Source of the DNA: an uncultured Clostridiaceae bacterium
Lineage (GTDB): Bacteria > Bacillota > Clostridia > Clostridiales > Clostridiaceae
Assembly: GCA_946405135.1 (NCBI GenBank)
Contig: CAMJGD010000001.1
Location: forward strand, 186,001 to 250,000
Reading direction: 5' to 3'
Length of the DNA stretch: 64,000 bases
Under the pieces are notes generated by a model. That model ran no database searches. It was not told where the DNA came from and was given only the letters and a program-made list of their open reading frames with translations. Of this stretch, positions 1 to 9,451 are shown one piece after another (position 1 is the stretch's first letter; the number at the start of each line of letters is the position of its first letter). The position numbers and the translations under genes were made by a program.

Positions 1-1839
1 ATTTTTAGCAAATATTATGCTGTAACTTTCTGGCATATAAGTCTGTACTATAACCTTTCCCGATTTTTTACCTCTTCCAGCTCTACCTGCCACTTGAGTT
101 ATCAATTGAAAAGTTCTTTCCGAAGATCTATAATCTGGAAAATTTAAAGAAAGATCTGCAGCCAGTACCCCTACTAAAGTAACATTAGGAAAATCTAATC
201 CTTTAGCCACCATCTGTGTACCTATAAGTATGTCAGCATTACCTTCCTTAAATTCTTTATATATTATTTCATAAGAATCTTTTTTTCTTGTAGTATCTAA
301 ATCCATTCTTAAAACTCTAGCAGAAGGAAAAGCTTTTTTTATCTCAATTTCCACCTTCTCAGTTCCTATACCAAAATATTTAACATAGTTACTTTTACAT
401 TTAGGACATGTACTTAAAGCTCTTATTTTTCTTCCACAATAATGACAAGATAAATAATTTCCATGAGCATGATAAGTCATGGAAATATCGCAATTATCAC
501 ATTTAAATACATATCCACATTTCCTACAGGATACAAAAGTTGAAAATCCCCTTCTGTTTAAAAAAAGTATGATCTGTTCCTTCTTACTTAAAGTATTTTT
601 TATCTCTTCATATAACTCCCTGCTAAATATAGATCTATTATTATTTTTTAGTTCCTCTCTCATATCTACAGTATTTATAAAAGGTAAATTAGCCCCATCT
701 GCTCTTTTATTTAATTCTAATAATTCTATTTCATTAATTTTTGTTCTATAATAACTTTCTATATTGGGTGTAGCAGACCCCATAATCACTTTGCAGCCTG
801 TTAACTTGCTTTTATACTCTGCTATATCTCTAGCATTATATTTAGGATCACTTTCTGATTTATAGCTGGTTTCATGTTCTTCATCTATAACTATTAATCC
901 TAAGTCTTTGAAAGGCAGAAAAATAGCTGAACGCGCTCCTATAGCAAGCTTAACTTTCCCCTCTTTTACTCTGAACCATTCATCATATCTTTCACCTTGG
1001 GACAATTTACTGTGAAAAACAGCCACATCTTTTCCAAAACGTCCTTTAAACCTTTCTATCATCTGGGGGGTTAAAGCAATTTCTGGTACAAGTATTATGG
1101 AACTTTTATTGTTATCCATCATATGTTGAACTATATTCATATAAACTTCAGTCTTTCCGCTACCAGTAATACCTTTTAATAAAAACAGTTTATTGGAAGA
1201 ATTCAGAACTTTATCCACTACTAATTTTTGTTCATGATTTAGAAGTTTTCTTTCATAGTTTTTATATTCTCTATCATTATATCTATCTACTACTTTTTTA
1301 TCTTTCACAATATATCCATGTTTTATTAAAGTATTTATGGAACTTATGGAAAATCCCTTTTCCCTAGCTAACTGTGTTTTAGTAAAAACACCTTCATTCT
1401 CCTTTATAAAGTTGTAAATCTCTATATAAGGAGTTTTATTATACTTTCCATCTAACTCTTTAGAAAGGTATATTGTATCTATAACTTTATTTTTCATACC
1501 CTGAATAACTCCTCGAGGTATGAAAAGTTTTACAGCTTCTAGATAAGTGCATAGATAGTTTTCTCTCATAAACTCCATTAATTTAATATCGCTTTGAGTA
1601 AAAAGCTCTTCTTTATCATAAACTTTAACAATATCCTTTACAATATGAGATTTATCTTCTATATGATCATAAACATAAAGTATAAATCCATCTATTATTT
1701 TATTTCCTTTACCAAAAGGCACCTTAACTCTATAACCTGGATTTGATATATGGCTTAAGGCTTCAGGTATCCTATAAGTAAATATTTTATCCAACTGTAT
1801 GGATTCATTATTCACTACAATCCCTGCATATTTACTCAC
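1..1839 (-). CDS. priA: Primosomal protein N' (replication restart helicase PriA), 3' end beyond window
   Basis: PriA is a 3'-5' DNA helicase that recognises stalled forks and starts replisome reloading. The minus strand is open from a GTG at 1839 to the window edge, about 613 codons of an expected ~735, so the C-terminus is missing. Visible in order: N-terminal DNA-binding part, the Walker A segment GITGSGKTE, the DEEH helicase box, GSATP, then two zinc-binding clusters (CRKCGYVFKCDNC and CHYCGRK..CPKC), and the QVAGRAGRG helicase motif. The start was chosen because AAGGGTGAT lies just 5' of the GTG. It follows coaBC after a hairpin, the usual Firmicute order. Confidence 0.95.
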   Translation of the reverse strand, partial: MSKYAGIVVNNESIQLDKIFTYRIPEALSHISNPGYRVKVPFGKGNKIIDGFILYVYDHIEDKSHIVKDIVKVYDKEELFTQSDIKLMEFMRENYLCTYLEAVKLFIPRGVIQGMKNKVIDTIYLSKELDGKYNKTPYIEIYNFIKENEGVFTKTQLAREKGFSISSINTLIKHGYIVKDKKVVDRYNDREYKNYERKLLNHEQKLVVDKVLNSSNKLFLLKGITGSGKTEVYMNIVQHMMDNNKSSIILVPEIALTPQMIERFKGRFGKDVAVFHSKLSQGERYDEWFRVKEGKVKLAIGARSAIFLPFKDLGLIVIDEEHETSYKSESDPKYNARDIAEYKSKLTGCKVIMGSATPNIESYYRTKINEIELLELNKRADGANLPFINTVDMREELKNNNRSIFSRELYEEIKNTLSKKEQIILFLNRRGFSTFVSCRKCGYVFKCDNCDISMTYHAHGNYLSCHYCGRKIRALSTCPKCKSNYVKYFGIGTEKVEIEIKKAFPSARVLRMDLDTTRKKDSYEIIYKEFKEGNADILIGTQMVAKGLDFPNVTLVGVLAADLSLNFPDYRSSERTFQLITQVAGRAGRGKKSGKVIVQTYMPESYSIIFAKN

Positions 1840-1860
1840 TCAATCACCCTTCTACAAAAT

Positions 1861-1884
1861 AAAAAAGCGCAGACTTGCGCCTTT
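1861..1884 (-). terminator. Hairpin terminator between coaBC and priA
   Basis: On the minus strand a GCGC/GCGC stem with flanking A/T pairs is followed by TTTTTT, directly after the coaBC stop codon. The stem is short, so read-through into priA is likely. Confidence 0.55.
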
Positions 1885-3068
1885 TATTTATTCATGATAA
1901 GATTTAACAACTCTCTAGCAACTTCTCTTTTAGTCATTTCTTCAAGGTGAGTCTCTTTACCATTTCTGCAAAGTATAGCCACCTTATTATTATCTGAAGC
2001 AAATCCTGTTTTAGTAATATCATTTGCTACTATGTAATCTAAATTTTTTCTTTGAAGTTTATTTCTAGCATTTTCTATAAGATCATGACTTTCTGCGGCA
2101 AAACCAATAAGTATCTGATTAGTTTTAATTTCTCCAAGTCTTTTTAATATATCATTATCCTTTTCGAACTCTAAATTTATATATTCTTCGGATTTTTTTA
2201 TTTTTCTATCACTATAATTTTTAGGTTTATAGTCCGCCACTGCAGCAGATTTTACAACAATATCAACCTCTTCAAAATACTCTAGTACTGAGTTCATCAT
2301 CTCTTCATTAGTTTTTACTTCTACTATTTTAACTCCAAAGGGTTTTTCAATGCTAGTTGGACCAGTTATTAAAATTACTTCTGCTCCTCTATCCCTAGCT
2401 TCTTCCGCTATAGCATATCCCATCTTTCCTGTAGACCTATTGGTTATATATCTTACGGGATCTATAGGCGCTATAGTTGGACCAGCAGTTACTAACACTT
2501 TTTTCCCTTTTAGATCTTTTATATCATAAAGCATACTGTGAATCTGATCTGATATATATTTAGTATCTGCTAGCTTTCCTTTACCCACATCACCACAAGC
2601 TAGTCTTCCACTAGCTGGTTCAATAAACATATATCCATAGCTTTTTAGTTTTTCTATATTCCCTTGAACTATAGGATTTTCATACATATTGGTATTCATT
2701 GCCGGTGCAAAGACTACAGGGGCCTTAGTAGCCATTATGGTAGTAGAAAGCATATCATCTGCTATACCATTAGCTACTTTGCCTATTATATTTGCTGTAG
2801 CAGGTGCTACTAACATAATATCTGCCTTTTTAGCAAGAGATATATGCTGAATCTCCCAAGCTCTAGGTTCTTCAAACATATCAATAGTAACTTGATTTTG
2901 ACTTAAAGATTGAAAGCTTAAAGGTGTAACAAATTCCGTGGCTGATTTAGTCATTATAACATGAACATCCATATTCTTCTTTTTCAAGTTACTTACTATA
3001 TCAAGAGCTTTATAGGCCGCTATTCCACCAGTTACGCCTATTACCACACATTTGTTTTTAAGTTCCAT
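1884..3068 (-). CDS. coaBC: Bifunctional phosphopantothenoylcysteine synthetase/decarboxylase
   Basis: CoaBC makes 4'-phosphopantetheine from phosphopantothenate, cysteine and CTP in coenzyme A synthesis. The 394-residue protein has both domains. The N-terminal flavoprotein decarboxylase (about 1-190) shows GVTGGIAAYK, PAMNTNMYENP and SGRLACGDVGKGKLAD with its catalytic cysteine. The C-terminal synthetase (about 190-394) shows VLVTAGPT, ITNRSTGKMG and KSAAVADYKP. It starts 2 bp after rpoZ, behind GGAAGGA, and belongs to the yicC-remA-gmk-rpoZ-coaBC run. Confidence 0.97.
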   Translation of the reverse strand: MELKNKCVVIGVTGGIAAYKALDIVSNLKKKNMDVHVIMTKSATEFVTPLSFQSLSQNQVTIDMFEEPRAWEIQHISLAKKADIMLVAPATANIIGKVANGIADDMLSTTIMATKAPVVFAPAMNTNMYENPIVQGNIEKLKSYGYMFIEPASGRLACGDVGKGKLADTKYISDQIHSMLYDIKDLKGKKVLVTAGPTIAPIDPVRYITNRSTGKMGYAIAEEARDRGAEVILITGPTSIEKPFGVKIVEVKTNEEMMNSVLEYFEEVDIVVKSAAVADYKPKNYSDRKIKKSEEYINLEFEKDNDILKRLGEIKTNQILIGFAAESHDLIENARNKLQRKNLDYIVANDITKTGFASDNNKVAILCRNGKETHLEEMTKREVARELLNLIMNK

Positions 3069-3070
3069 AT

Positions 3071-3289
3071 TTATTTAAATCCTTCCTTAACGGTCTCATA
3101 TTGTATGAGTCCTGCATTTACCTCATTTATTGCTAAAGTTAATGGTTTAGTTGAATCAGTATTTACCATAGGTTCTGAACCTTCTATAATCTGTCTTGCC
3201 CTTTTTGAAGTCACAATAACTAGTGAATATCTATTATCTACCTTCTGTAATAAATCAATTATGGATGGATTAATCATAGAGTTGCTCAT
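3071..3289 (-). CDS. rpoZ: RNA polymerase omega subunit
   Basis: Omega helps fold and hold the beta' subunit. The 72-residue protein shows family features: an N-terminal PSIIDLLQKVDNRYSLV segment, then TSKRARQI and KPLTLAINEV. Its start lies inside the end of gmk (20-nt overlap), with AAGGAGGG about 10 nt upstream, which supports this ATG rather than the internal Met5. Translational coupling with gmk is likely. Confidence 0.95.
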   Translation of the reverse strand: MSNSMINPSIIDLLQKVDNRYSLVIVTSKRARQIIEGSEPMVNTDSTKPLTLAINEVNAGLIQYETVKEGFK

Positions 3290-3899
3290 GCATTAGACCC
3301 TCCTTAGACTCTAAAATAGTTTCTTTTATTCTGTCTACTCTACATTTTTCTGCTATAAGTATGCTTTCAATTTTTTCTACTGCTTCTTTTACAGTATCAT
3401 TTACTACAGCATAATTATATTTAGATACATAATTTATTTCTTGATAAGCAGATTTAAATCTTGTCATTAAAGATTCTGGTGTTTCGCTGCCTCTTTTTAT
3501 AATTCTGTTCTTCAATTCTTCCATAGATGGAGGCAAAATAAAGATAAATACTCCATCTGAAACTTTTTCTTTTACTCTTAATGCACCCTGTATATCTATT
3601 TCAAGTATCACATCTATGCCCTTATCAAGCATTTCATCAACTTTTGATTTTGGTGTTCCGTATAGATTTCCATAAACTTCAGCATATTCTAGGAAATCCT
3701 CTTTTTCTATTCTATCCACAAACTCTTTCCTGTCAAGAAAATAATAGCTAATACCTTCTGTTTCGCCTTTTCTAGGCTTCCTTGTAGTAGCTGAAACAGA
3801 GAACCAGAATTTATTTCTCTCCAAGAGAGCTTTACATATAGTACCTTTACCAGCTCCTGAAGGCCCTGAAATAACTATAAGTATACCTCTTTGATGCAT
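3270..3899 (-). CDS. gmk: Guanylate kinase
   Basis: Converts GMP or dGMP to the diphosphate with ATP. The 209-residue length is normal. The P-loop SGPSGAGKGT is at about residues 11-20, followed by SATTRKPRKGE (GMP binding), YYFLDRKEF and the RI.KRG lid region. The start ATG overlaps the remA stop by one base (TAATG), with GAGG inside remA as ribosome site, so it is coupled to remA. Confidence 0.97.
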   Translation of the reverse strand: MHQRGILIVISGPSGAGKGTICKALLERNKFWFSVSATTRKPRKGETEGISYYFLDRKEFVDRIEKEDFLEYAEVYGNLYGTPKSKVDEMLDKGIDVILEIDIQGALRVKEKVSDGVFIFILPPSMEELKNRIIKRGSETPESLMTRFKSAYQEINYVSKYNYAVVNDTVKEAVEKIESILIAEKCRVDRIKETILESKEGLMHEQLYD

Positions 3900-4171
3900 T
3901 ATTCATCAACCTCTTCAATTTCTTCTTCATCTTTAGATGATAGTCTATGAGCCACGGTTTCAGGTTGCACTGCAGATAGTATAACATGGTCGCTGTCTGT
4001 TATTATAACAGCCCTTGTCCTTCTACCATAAGTTGCATCAATAAGCATTCCCCTATCTCTTGCCTCTTGTATAATTCTCTTTATAGGGGCAGACTCCGGA
4101 CTAACAATGGCAACAAGTCTGTTAGCAGAAACTATATTGCCAAAACCTATGTTTATTAATTTTATACCCAT
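3899..4171 (-). CDS. remA: RemA-type DNA-binding regulator (DUF370)
   Basis: RemA in Bacillus is a ring-forming DNA-binding protein that activates biofilm matrix and osmolyte genes; the family is nearly universal in Clostridium, usually in front of gmk. This 90-residue form begins [12 protein letters not shown] and keeps the basic core [13 protein letters not shown]. The open frame extends 8 codons further upstream, but AGGAGG lies 7 nt before the ATG at 4171, so that start is preferred. The tail is very acidic ([10 protein letters not shown]). Its target genes cannot be read from the sequence. Confidence 0.9.
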   Translation of the reverse strand: MGIKLINIGFGNIVSANRLVAIVSPESAPIKRIIQEARDRGMLIDATYGRRTRAVIITDSDHVILSAVQPETVAHRLSSKDEEEIEEVDE

Positions 4172-4191
4172 AACTTTCCTCCTACTATATA

Positions 4192-5073
4192 TCATTCTAT
4201 ATTCTGTACTTGTTCTCTTATTTTTTCAATTTCATTTTTTATATTTAGAACTAAATTTGTTATATCTATATCACTTGACTTTGAAGCAATAGTATTGGCC
4301 TCTCTATTCATCTCTTGAACTAAAAAGTCTAGCTTTCTACCTATAGGTTCATTTAATTCTAGTGTGTCTCTAACTTGATTTATATGGCTATTGAGTCTTG
4401 TTACTTCTTCATCTATACTTGCCTTATCAGCAAATATAGCTACTTCCATGTTTAATCTGTTTTCATCAAAATTCATATTTTGGGTAAGTTCTTTTATCCT
4501 ATCCTCTAATTTATTTCTATAGTCTTCTACAACCTTTGGTGATTTTTCTTCTATTTTATCCAAATGAATTTTAATTATGTCACATTTAGATAATATATCT
4601 CTCTTTAATTTTTCTCCCTCTATTTCTCTCATGGATTTCAAATTCTTTATTGAACTTTCTAATAGAGGCAGAATTTCCTGCCATATTTCATCAAAGTTTT
4701 CTTCCTTTTCTTCTAAATAAATAACCTCGGGAAATCTAGATAAGAGGGAAACAGAAATATCATTTTTTAGTTCATACCTTGATTGTATTTCCATAAGGCA
4801 TTTTAAATAACTTCCTGCCAAGTTTGCATTGAGTTTAGCTTGGCAATCTGCCTTTTCATAATTTTTATAATTTATAAATACATCTACCTTACCTCTATTC
4901 AGATTTTCATTTAAAAGTTTTCTTACTCTTTCTTCTAAAGAAATCATAGTCCTAGGTAATTTTACATTTAAGTCAAGAAATCTATGGTTAACACTTTTGA
5001 TTTCTATTATAAAATTTCTGCTGCTTCCTTCCTCACTATTGGCCCTCCCAAAGCCCGTCATACTCCTTACCAT
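4192..5073 (-). CDS. yicC: YicC family endoribonuclease
   Basis: YicC proteins are endoribonucleases implicated in RNA turnover. The 293-residue protein has the diagnostic N-terminus [11 protein letters not shown] followed by [12 protein letters not shown], a long helical middle, and a C-terminal DUF1732-like part ([18 protein letters not shown], then SKS). AGGAGG precedes the ATG. It heads the remA-gmk-rpoZ-coaBC run and has a readable SigA promoter upstream. Confidence 0.93.
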   Translation of the reverse strand: MVRSMTGFGRANSEEGSSRNFIIEIKSVNHRFLDLNVKLPRTMISLEERVRKLLNENLNRGKVDVFINYKNYEKADCQAKLNANLAGSYLKCLMEIQSRYELKNDISVSLLSRFPEVIYLEEKEENFDEIWQEILPLLESSIKNLKSMREIEGEKLKRDILSKCDIIKIHLDKIEEKSPKVVEDYRNKLEDRIKELTQNMNFDENRLNMEVAIFADKASIDEEVTRLNSHINQVRDTLELNEPIGRKLDFLVQEMNREANTIASKSSDIDITNLVLNIKNEIEKIREQVQNIE

Positions 5074-5111
5074 TTAAATCCTCCTTTGGTTGCTACCAAT
5101 TCATATTACCT

Positions 5112-5141
5112 ATTATACATAAATAGCAGGTGAAATTTCAA
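5112..5141 (-). promoter_or_regulatory. SigA-type promoter of the yicC operon
   Basis: Minus-strand TTGAAA (5136-5141), 18-bp spacer, TATAAT (5112-5117), about 40 bp before the yicC start. Five of six -35 bases and all six -10 bases match consensus. Confidence 0.6.
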
Positions 5142-5183
5142 GATTATTTTACAAAATACCTAGATTTTAATGATTTACTTAGT

Positions 5184-6329
5184 TTATTTCATGTTAATAG
5201 AACTAAATGCCTTATTTATAAGCTTGCTATCTTGAGTAAGTGCTACTCTAAAGTAACCATAGCCTAACTTTCCAAATACATATCCTGGAGTTACTATTAT
5301 GCCATACCTTGTTAAAAGTTCTTCACAAAATTCATCAGTACTATAGTTATCTGAAATTTTACACCAGACATAAAAAGTACCCTTACCGTGGAAAAATTCT
5401 ATCCCTTTACTTATCAGTATATTTTCTAATACCATTCTTCTTTCCTCATAGATTTCTCTAAGATTCTTTACATATTTTCTTCCTAAATTCAAAGCTTCTA
5501 TGGCTGCATATTGTATAGGAATAAACTGCCCAGAATCGGAATTACATTTAACCTTAAGCAAACATTTTATAATATTTTTGTCTCCTACTGCATATCCTAT
5601 TCTAAATCCTGTCATATTAAATGTTTTTGAAAATGTTCCGAATTCTATGCAATTTTCTTTTTTATGCTTTAGTATGCTCAAATTTTCAGCTAAAGGAGAT
5701 ATTATTTCCGAATAAGCAGCATCATTACATAAAACTATATTGTTTTTTAAACAAAAGGCTTTCATCTCTTTTATAAAATCCTCATTAAAAACTGCTCCAG
5801 TAGGATTATTAGGATAATTTATTATTATAAGCTTACTTTCCTTTACTATATTTTCCGGTATTAATTCTACCCTGGGTAAATAGCCTTTTTCCTTTATAAG
5901 TGGTATTTTATAGGGAATTACTCCCCATAATTTGCAGCATACATCATAAACAGGATAAGCCGGCTCAGGTATTATAGCATGATCATGAATATCACATACT
6001 GCTGGTATAATATTATTTATGCCTTCTTTAGAACCTATAAGTATGATAACCTCCTCCATATCTAATTCTACATCATATACATATTTATAATACTTTATAA
6101 CTGCATTTTTTAATTCTTTTATCCCTTCATAAGGAGGATACTTATTAAATCCCTTATAATTTAAAGTCTCTACAAGTTTATATTTTATGTTGTCATTTAA
6201 AGGCAAATCTGGGTCTCCTATAGAGAAGTCAAAAAGTTCTCTATTACTCTTTTTAAATTCTTCCTTTATACCTTCTAACTTTTTAAAATGATATTCCGGT
6301 ATGGTTACTATCCTATTATTTAACTTCAA
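5184..6329 (-). CDS. Class I/II PLP-dependent aminotransferase (LL-DAP / aspartate aminotransferase-like)
   Basis: Fold-type I aminotransferase. Substrate is unknown; the closest resemblance I recognise is to LL-diaminopimelate or aspartate aminotransferase-like proteins. The motifs DFSIGDPDLP, KYPPYEG, NYPNNPTGA, CNDAAYSE and FSKTFNMTGFRIG (PLP-binding lysine) are all present. The longest open frame begins at 6362 without any SD. A GGAGG sits 8 nt before a TTG at 6329, giving a 381-residue protein beginning MKLNNRIVTIPEYHF, so that start is chosen. It stands alone between the yicC operon and a purine permease. Confidence 0.85.
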   Translation of the reverse strand: MKLNNRIVTIPEYHFKKLEGIKEEFKKSNRELFDFSIGDPDLPLNDNIKYKLVETLNYKGFNKYPPYEGIKELKNAVIKYYKYVYDVELDMEEVIILIGSKEGINNIIPAVCDIHDHAIIPEPAYPVYDVCCKLWGVIPYKIPLIKEKGYLPRVELIPENIVKESKLIIINYPNNPTGAVFNEDFIKEMKAFCLKNNIVLCNDAAYSEIISPLAENLSILKHKKENCIEFGTFSKTFNMTGFRIGYAVGDKNIIKCLLKVKCNSDSGQFIPIQYAAIEALNLGRKYVKNLREIYEERRMVLENILISKGIEFFHGKGTFYVWCKISDNYSTDEFCEELLTRYGIIVTPGYVFGKLGYGYFRVALTQDSKLINKAFSSINMK

Positions 6330-6404
6330 TATATATTCCTCCAAAACATTACTTTTTATCATAATATTCTATATAACCATAATTTGCCACTGACATTGAA
6401 TCAT

Positions 6405-6439
6405 GCAAAAATGGCTCCCATTTAAACCACTGGAAGCCA
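6405..6439 (-). terminator. Terminator of the purine permease gene
   Basis: On the minus strand TGGCTTCCA and TGGGAGCCA pair (9 positions, one mismatch) around a 10-nt loop and are followed by TTTTTG. It lies about 30 bp after the permease stop. Confidence 0.75.
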
Positions 6440-6470
6440 CTTACATAATTTTATTTTAATGCATACTACC

Positions 6471-7817
6471 TTACATTCCGGTAAGCACTATTTTAACAAT
6501 AAATATTATAGCTAAAACTATCATAACAGCAGATACTTTCTTCTTTTCTTTACTAAATATATTATTTAATAAGTTAAGTATAACATAAGATAATATTCCT
6601 ACAGTAAGACCATCTCCTATGCTATAAGTTAAAGGCATCAAAGCTATAGTTAAAAACGCTGGTACACCTTCTGTAAAATCCGAAAAATCAATCTTAACTA
6701 TATTCCCTATCATAAAAAATCCTACTACTATAAGAGCTGGTGCTGTAGCACAAGCTGGAATAGCTATAAATAAAGGTGAAAAAAACATTGCTAATAAGAA
6801 TAATATACCAGTTACTACAGAAGTTAATCCAGTTCTTCCACCTTCTGCAACTCCTGCTGAGCTTTCAACATAGGTAGTTACAGTAGAAACTCCTATAAGT
6901 GCTCCAAAAGTTGTTCCTATAGCATCTGTCAACAAAGCTTTACCTGCTCTTGGCACTCTTCCTTCACTATCTAACATATCCGCCTTAGAAGCCACTCCGA
7001 CTAAAGTTCCTACGGTATCAAAAAAGTCTACAAATAAAAATGTAAACATTATAGATATAAATAACCATATTTTTTCTGGATCTGTTATATAGGAAAAGTC
7101 TAGTTTAAACGCTATAGAGGATATAGATTCAAATTTGAATATTCCCGAAGGAAGAAATATTTTGTAGTATGCTGCTCCTTCTGGATTTATTAGTGCATAT
7201 ATCCAAGCAATAGCAGTACTTGCAGTTATTCCCCATAAGAGAGCTCCCTTTACATTTTTTTTAGATAAAATAACTATTACAATAATACCTATAACAGCAA
7301 CAAGTACAGTAGGTGTAACAAAATTCCCCATACTTACCAAAGTAGCTTCATTTTTAACTACCATGCCGCTATCTACAAATCCTATAAATGTTATAAATAA
7401 TCCTATACCTGCAGTAACTGCTAATTTTAAATTCATAGGTATAGTATTAACTACAAGTTCTCTTACATTAGTTAAAGATAATATAATAAAAATAATTCCC
7501 TCTACAAAAACCGCTGTTAAACCAACCTGCCAAGGTACTCCATACTTTACAACTACAGTGAATGCAAAGAAGGCATTTAATCCCATACCTGAAGCTAGAG
7601 CAAAGGGCAAATTAGCATATACACCCATGAGTATAGTAGTAAGTCCTGCCGCTAAACAGGTGGAGGTAACAAGAGCTCCTGCAGGCATTCCTGTAGCACT
7701 TAATATAGTTGGATTTACAGCTATAATATATGCCATAGTTAAAAATGTAGTTATACCTGCTACCACTTCTTTTCTTATGTCTGTTCCATTTTCTTTCAGT
7801 TTAAAATATTTTTCCAT
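6471..7817 (-). CDS. NCS2/AzgA-type hypoxanthine-guanine permease (PbuG/PbuO-like)
   Basis: Membrane purine importer of the AzgA branch of nucleobase:cation symporters. The 448-residue protein is very hydrophobic with roughly a dozen membrane segments and has family signatures GITTFLTMAYIIAVNP, ASGMGLNAFFAF and DFFDTVGTLVG. AGGGGGAT lies 6 nt before the ATG at 7817; a Met two codons earlier lies directly on the SD and is rejected. The leader holds a guanine-class riboswitch followed by a terminator, so the gene should be shut off when guanine or hypoxanthine is abundant. That supports a guanine/hypoxanthine substrate. Confidence 0.93.
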   Translation of the reverse strand: MEKYFKLKENGTDIRKEVVAGITTFLTMAYIIAVNPTILSATGMPAGALVTSTCLAAGLTTILMGVYANLPFALASGMGLNAFFAFTVVVKYGVPWQVGLTAVFVEGIIFIILSLTNVRELVVNTIPMNLKLAVTAGIGLFITFIGFVDSGMVVKNEATLVSMGNFVTPTVLVAVIGIIVIVILSKKNVKGALLWGITASTAIAWIYALINPEGAAYYKIFLPSGIFKFESISSIAFKLDFSYITDPEKIWLFISIMFTFLFVDFFDTVGTLVGVASKADMLDSEGRVPRAGKALLTDAIGTTFGALIGVSTVTTYVESSAGVAEGGRTGLTSVVTGILFLLAMFFSPLFIAIPACATAPALIVVGFFMIGNIVKIDFSDFTEGVPAFLTIALMPLTYSIGDGLTVGILSYVILNLLNNIFSKEKKKVSAVMIVLAIIFIVKIVLTGM

Positions 7818-7840
7818 TTTCATCCCCCTAATTTTATAAA

Positions 7841-7880
7841 ATAAAAAAGCTGCTATAGCTTACAAGTAATCTATAGCAAC
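7841..7880 (-). terminator. Riboswitch expression-platform terminator
   Basis: Minus strand: a 10-bp stem (7871-7880 with 7849-7858, one G.T pair), 12-nt loop, then TTTTTTATTT. It lies between the purine aptamer and the permease and is the off-state terminator. Confidence 0.85.
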
Positions 7881-7933
7881 CTAATATAATTCAAAATAAT
7901 ACAAGTCTATTGAACAATATCAAGATGATATTA

Positions 7934-8009
7934 GATTAACTCATAGTCAGATATTTACGGTATCTGGTAGAAACTTTTGACCCTTATCATCAAAAATATA
8001 TAAGCAATC
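7934..8009 (-). ncRNA. Purine riboswitch aptamer, guanine class
   Basis: The minus strand folds as a purine aptamer. P1 pairs the two ends with one bulge. P2 is TTTTGA/TCAAAA with loop TGATAAGGG. J2/3 is the conserved GTTTCTACC. P3 is CAGATA/TATCTG with loop CCGTAAA. J3/1 reads GACTATG. The discriminating pyrimidine in J3/1 is C (GAC, not GAT), which marks guanine/hypoxanthine rather than adenine specificity. Confidence 0.93.
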
Positions 8010-8021
8010 TTTACGAATATT

Positions 8022-8050
8022 ATTTTATATTGTTTTTATATTATTGTCAA
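8022..8050 (-). promoter_or_regulatory. SigA promoter of the riboswitch-permease transcript
   Basis: TTGACA (8045-8050), 17-bp spacer, TAAAAT (8022-8027) on the minus strand. Predicted transcription starts just before the aptamer at 8009. Confidence 0.8.
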
Positions 8051-8148
8051 CATTACGTATTATGTTTTTTATTTTTACACATATTGTTCGTGTAATATAT
8101 TTATTTATTTGTAACTATATCTAATTGGCTTAGGGGAATGTGTATATT

Positions 8149-9141
8149 CTATATATTGTTATATAAACCTTTTTCAAATATCTGTCTCACTTCGTCCATA
8201 TCTTCAGTATGACTTAAAGCTACAAGTAGCTTAATTCTAGCTTTCTGTCCTGGAAGGTTATCTCCAAATATTACTCCTAAATTTCTAAGTTCTTTTCCAC
8301 CCCCATGATATCCATAGGAGTCAAATACTCTTCCTTCAAAACATCTTGACACTATTACTACTGCAGTTCCATTTTCCATTGCTTTTTTTATTCCATCTAC
8401 CATTAGAGGAGGAATATTACCTCTTCCCATGGCTTCTATAATTATACCTTTATCGCCCTGATCTAAACAAAAATTTATAAATCTAGAATCCATGCCTGCT
8501 ACACACTTTATAAGTGAAACACTTGCTGTTATTTTATCAATGGGTATCCACTGTTTTTCAACACTATTTCTGTAAAATATCACTTTATTATTATCCACTA
8601 TACCTATAGGACCAAAGTTAGGAGTTCTAAAAGCATTTAAACTCATGGAATTAGCCTTTGTAACTTCCGAAGCGCAGTTTAATTCTCCATTTAAACATAC
8701 TAACACTCCTCGCTGCTGTGCTTCTTCAGATATAGCTGTACATATAGCTGCTGCCAAGTTAGATGGGCCGTCGTATCCAAGCTCTGAACTACTTCTCATA
8801 GAGCCTGTGAATACAACAGGTTTACTTGAATTAATAGTTAAATCTACGAGAAAGGCTGTTTCCTCAAGTGAATCTGTTCCATGAGTAACTACTACTCCAT
8901 CTATATCTTCTCTATCCAGCAAATTTTGAATATATCTTGAAAGCTCTAGCATAATCTCTGGAGTCATATGAGGTCCTGGTAGACTTGAAAATGTATAGGA
9001 CTCTATATCGGCATAGTTTTCTATTCCTGTTACCATAGACATTATTTCTTCACCGGTTAACCCTGGTACTGCTGCTTTTATTCTAGGATCAACCTTCATG
9101 GATATGGTTCCCCCATTAAATACTACCGCTACTTTTTTCAT
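8149..9141 (-). CDS. ansA: L-asparaginase
   Basis: Hydrolyses asparagine to aspartate and ammonia. The 330-residue protein has both catalytic threonine motifs: NGGTISM near the N-terminus (about residues 9-15) and VTHGTDSLEETA at about 85-95, plus FTGSMR. No signal peptide is visible, so a cytoplasmic enzyme is likely. The open frame begins 11 codons earlier, but GGGGGAG lies 5 nt before the ATG at 9141 (MKKVAVVFNGG). It is single-gene and points toward the permease. Confidence 0.92.
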   Translation of the reverse strand: MKKVAVVFNGGTISMKVDPRIKAAVPGLTGEEIMSMVTGIENYADIESYTFSSLPGPHMTPEIMLELSRYIQNLLDREDIDGVVVTHGTDSLEETAFLVDLTINSSKPVVFTGSMRSSSELGYDGPSNLAAAICTAISEEAQQRGVLVCLNGELNCASEVTKANSMSLNAFRTPNFGPIGIVDNNKVIFYRNSVEKQWIPIDKITASVSLIKCVAGMDSRFINFCLDQGDKGIIIEAMGRGNIPPLMVDGIKKAMENGTAVVIVSRCFEGRVFDSYGYHGGGKELRNLGVIFGDNLPGQKARIKLLVALSHTEDMDEVRQIFEKGLYNNI

Positions 9142-9274
9142 AAAATCTCCCCCATATATTAAAATAAAGTCCACGAAAGAATTTTTTCTCTCATACTTAT
9201 ATTTTACATTAATAAAATACTGTTTTCACTATTTTATATTATATTAATTTAGGTGTTATATTAATAAATTCATA

Positions 9275-9430
9275 CTATTTATTCTTTTTATTATGGATTT
9301 TATTAATTCTCTCTTCGCTTAAACCAGTCATACTTATAATTTCCGTTATACCTGCACCCTTATCTAAAAGCTCTTTTGCCTTTTCGGCTGCTTCTTCATA
9401 TTCTCCTTTATTAAATTTTTTATTTTTCAC
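9275..9430 (-). CDS. Small hypothetical protein, 51 aa
   Basis: Not recognised. A GTG at 9430 behind GAGAGGATTAAT opens a 51-codon frame beginning VKNKKFNKGEYEEAAEKAKE and ending in a basic KIHNKKNK tail. The middle (about residues 26-43: AGITEIISMTGLSEERINKI) resembles a short helix-turn-helix. Predicted mostly helical and soluble. It lies between asparaginase and a second tiny ORF on the same strand. Confidence 0.6.
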   Translation of the reverse strand: MKNKKFNKGEYEEAAEKAKELLDKGAGITEIISMTGLSEERINKIHNKKNK

Positions 9431-9451
9431 ATTAATCCTCTCCCTATAAAA

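Noticed and set aside
7363..7839. 158-codon open frame on the plus strand inside the purine permease
   Set aside because: Antisense shadow of a well-recognised gene; no SD, no recognisable protein.
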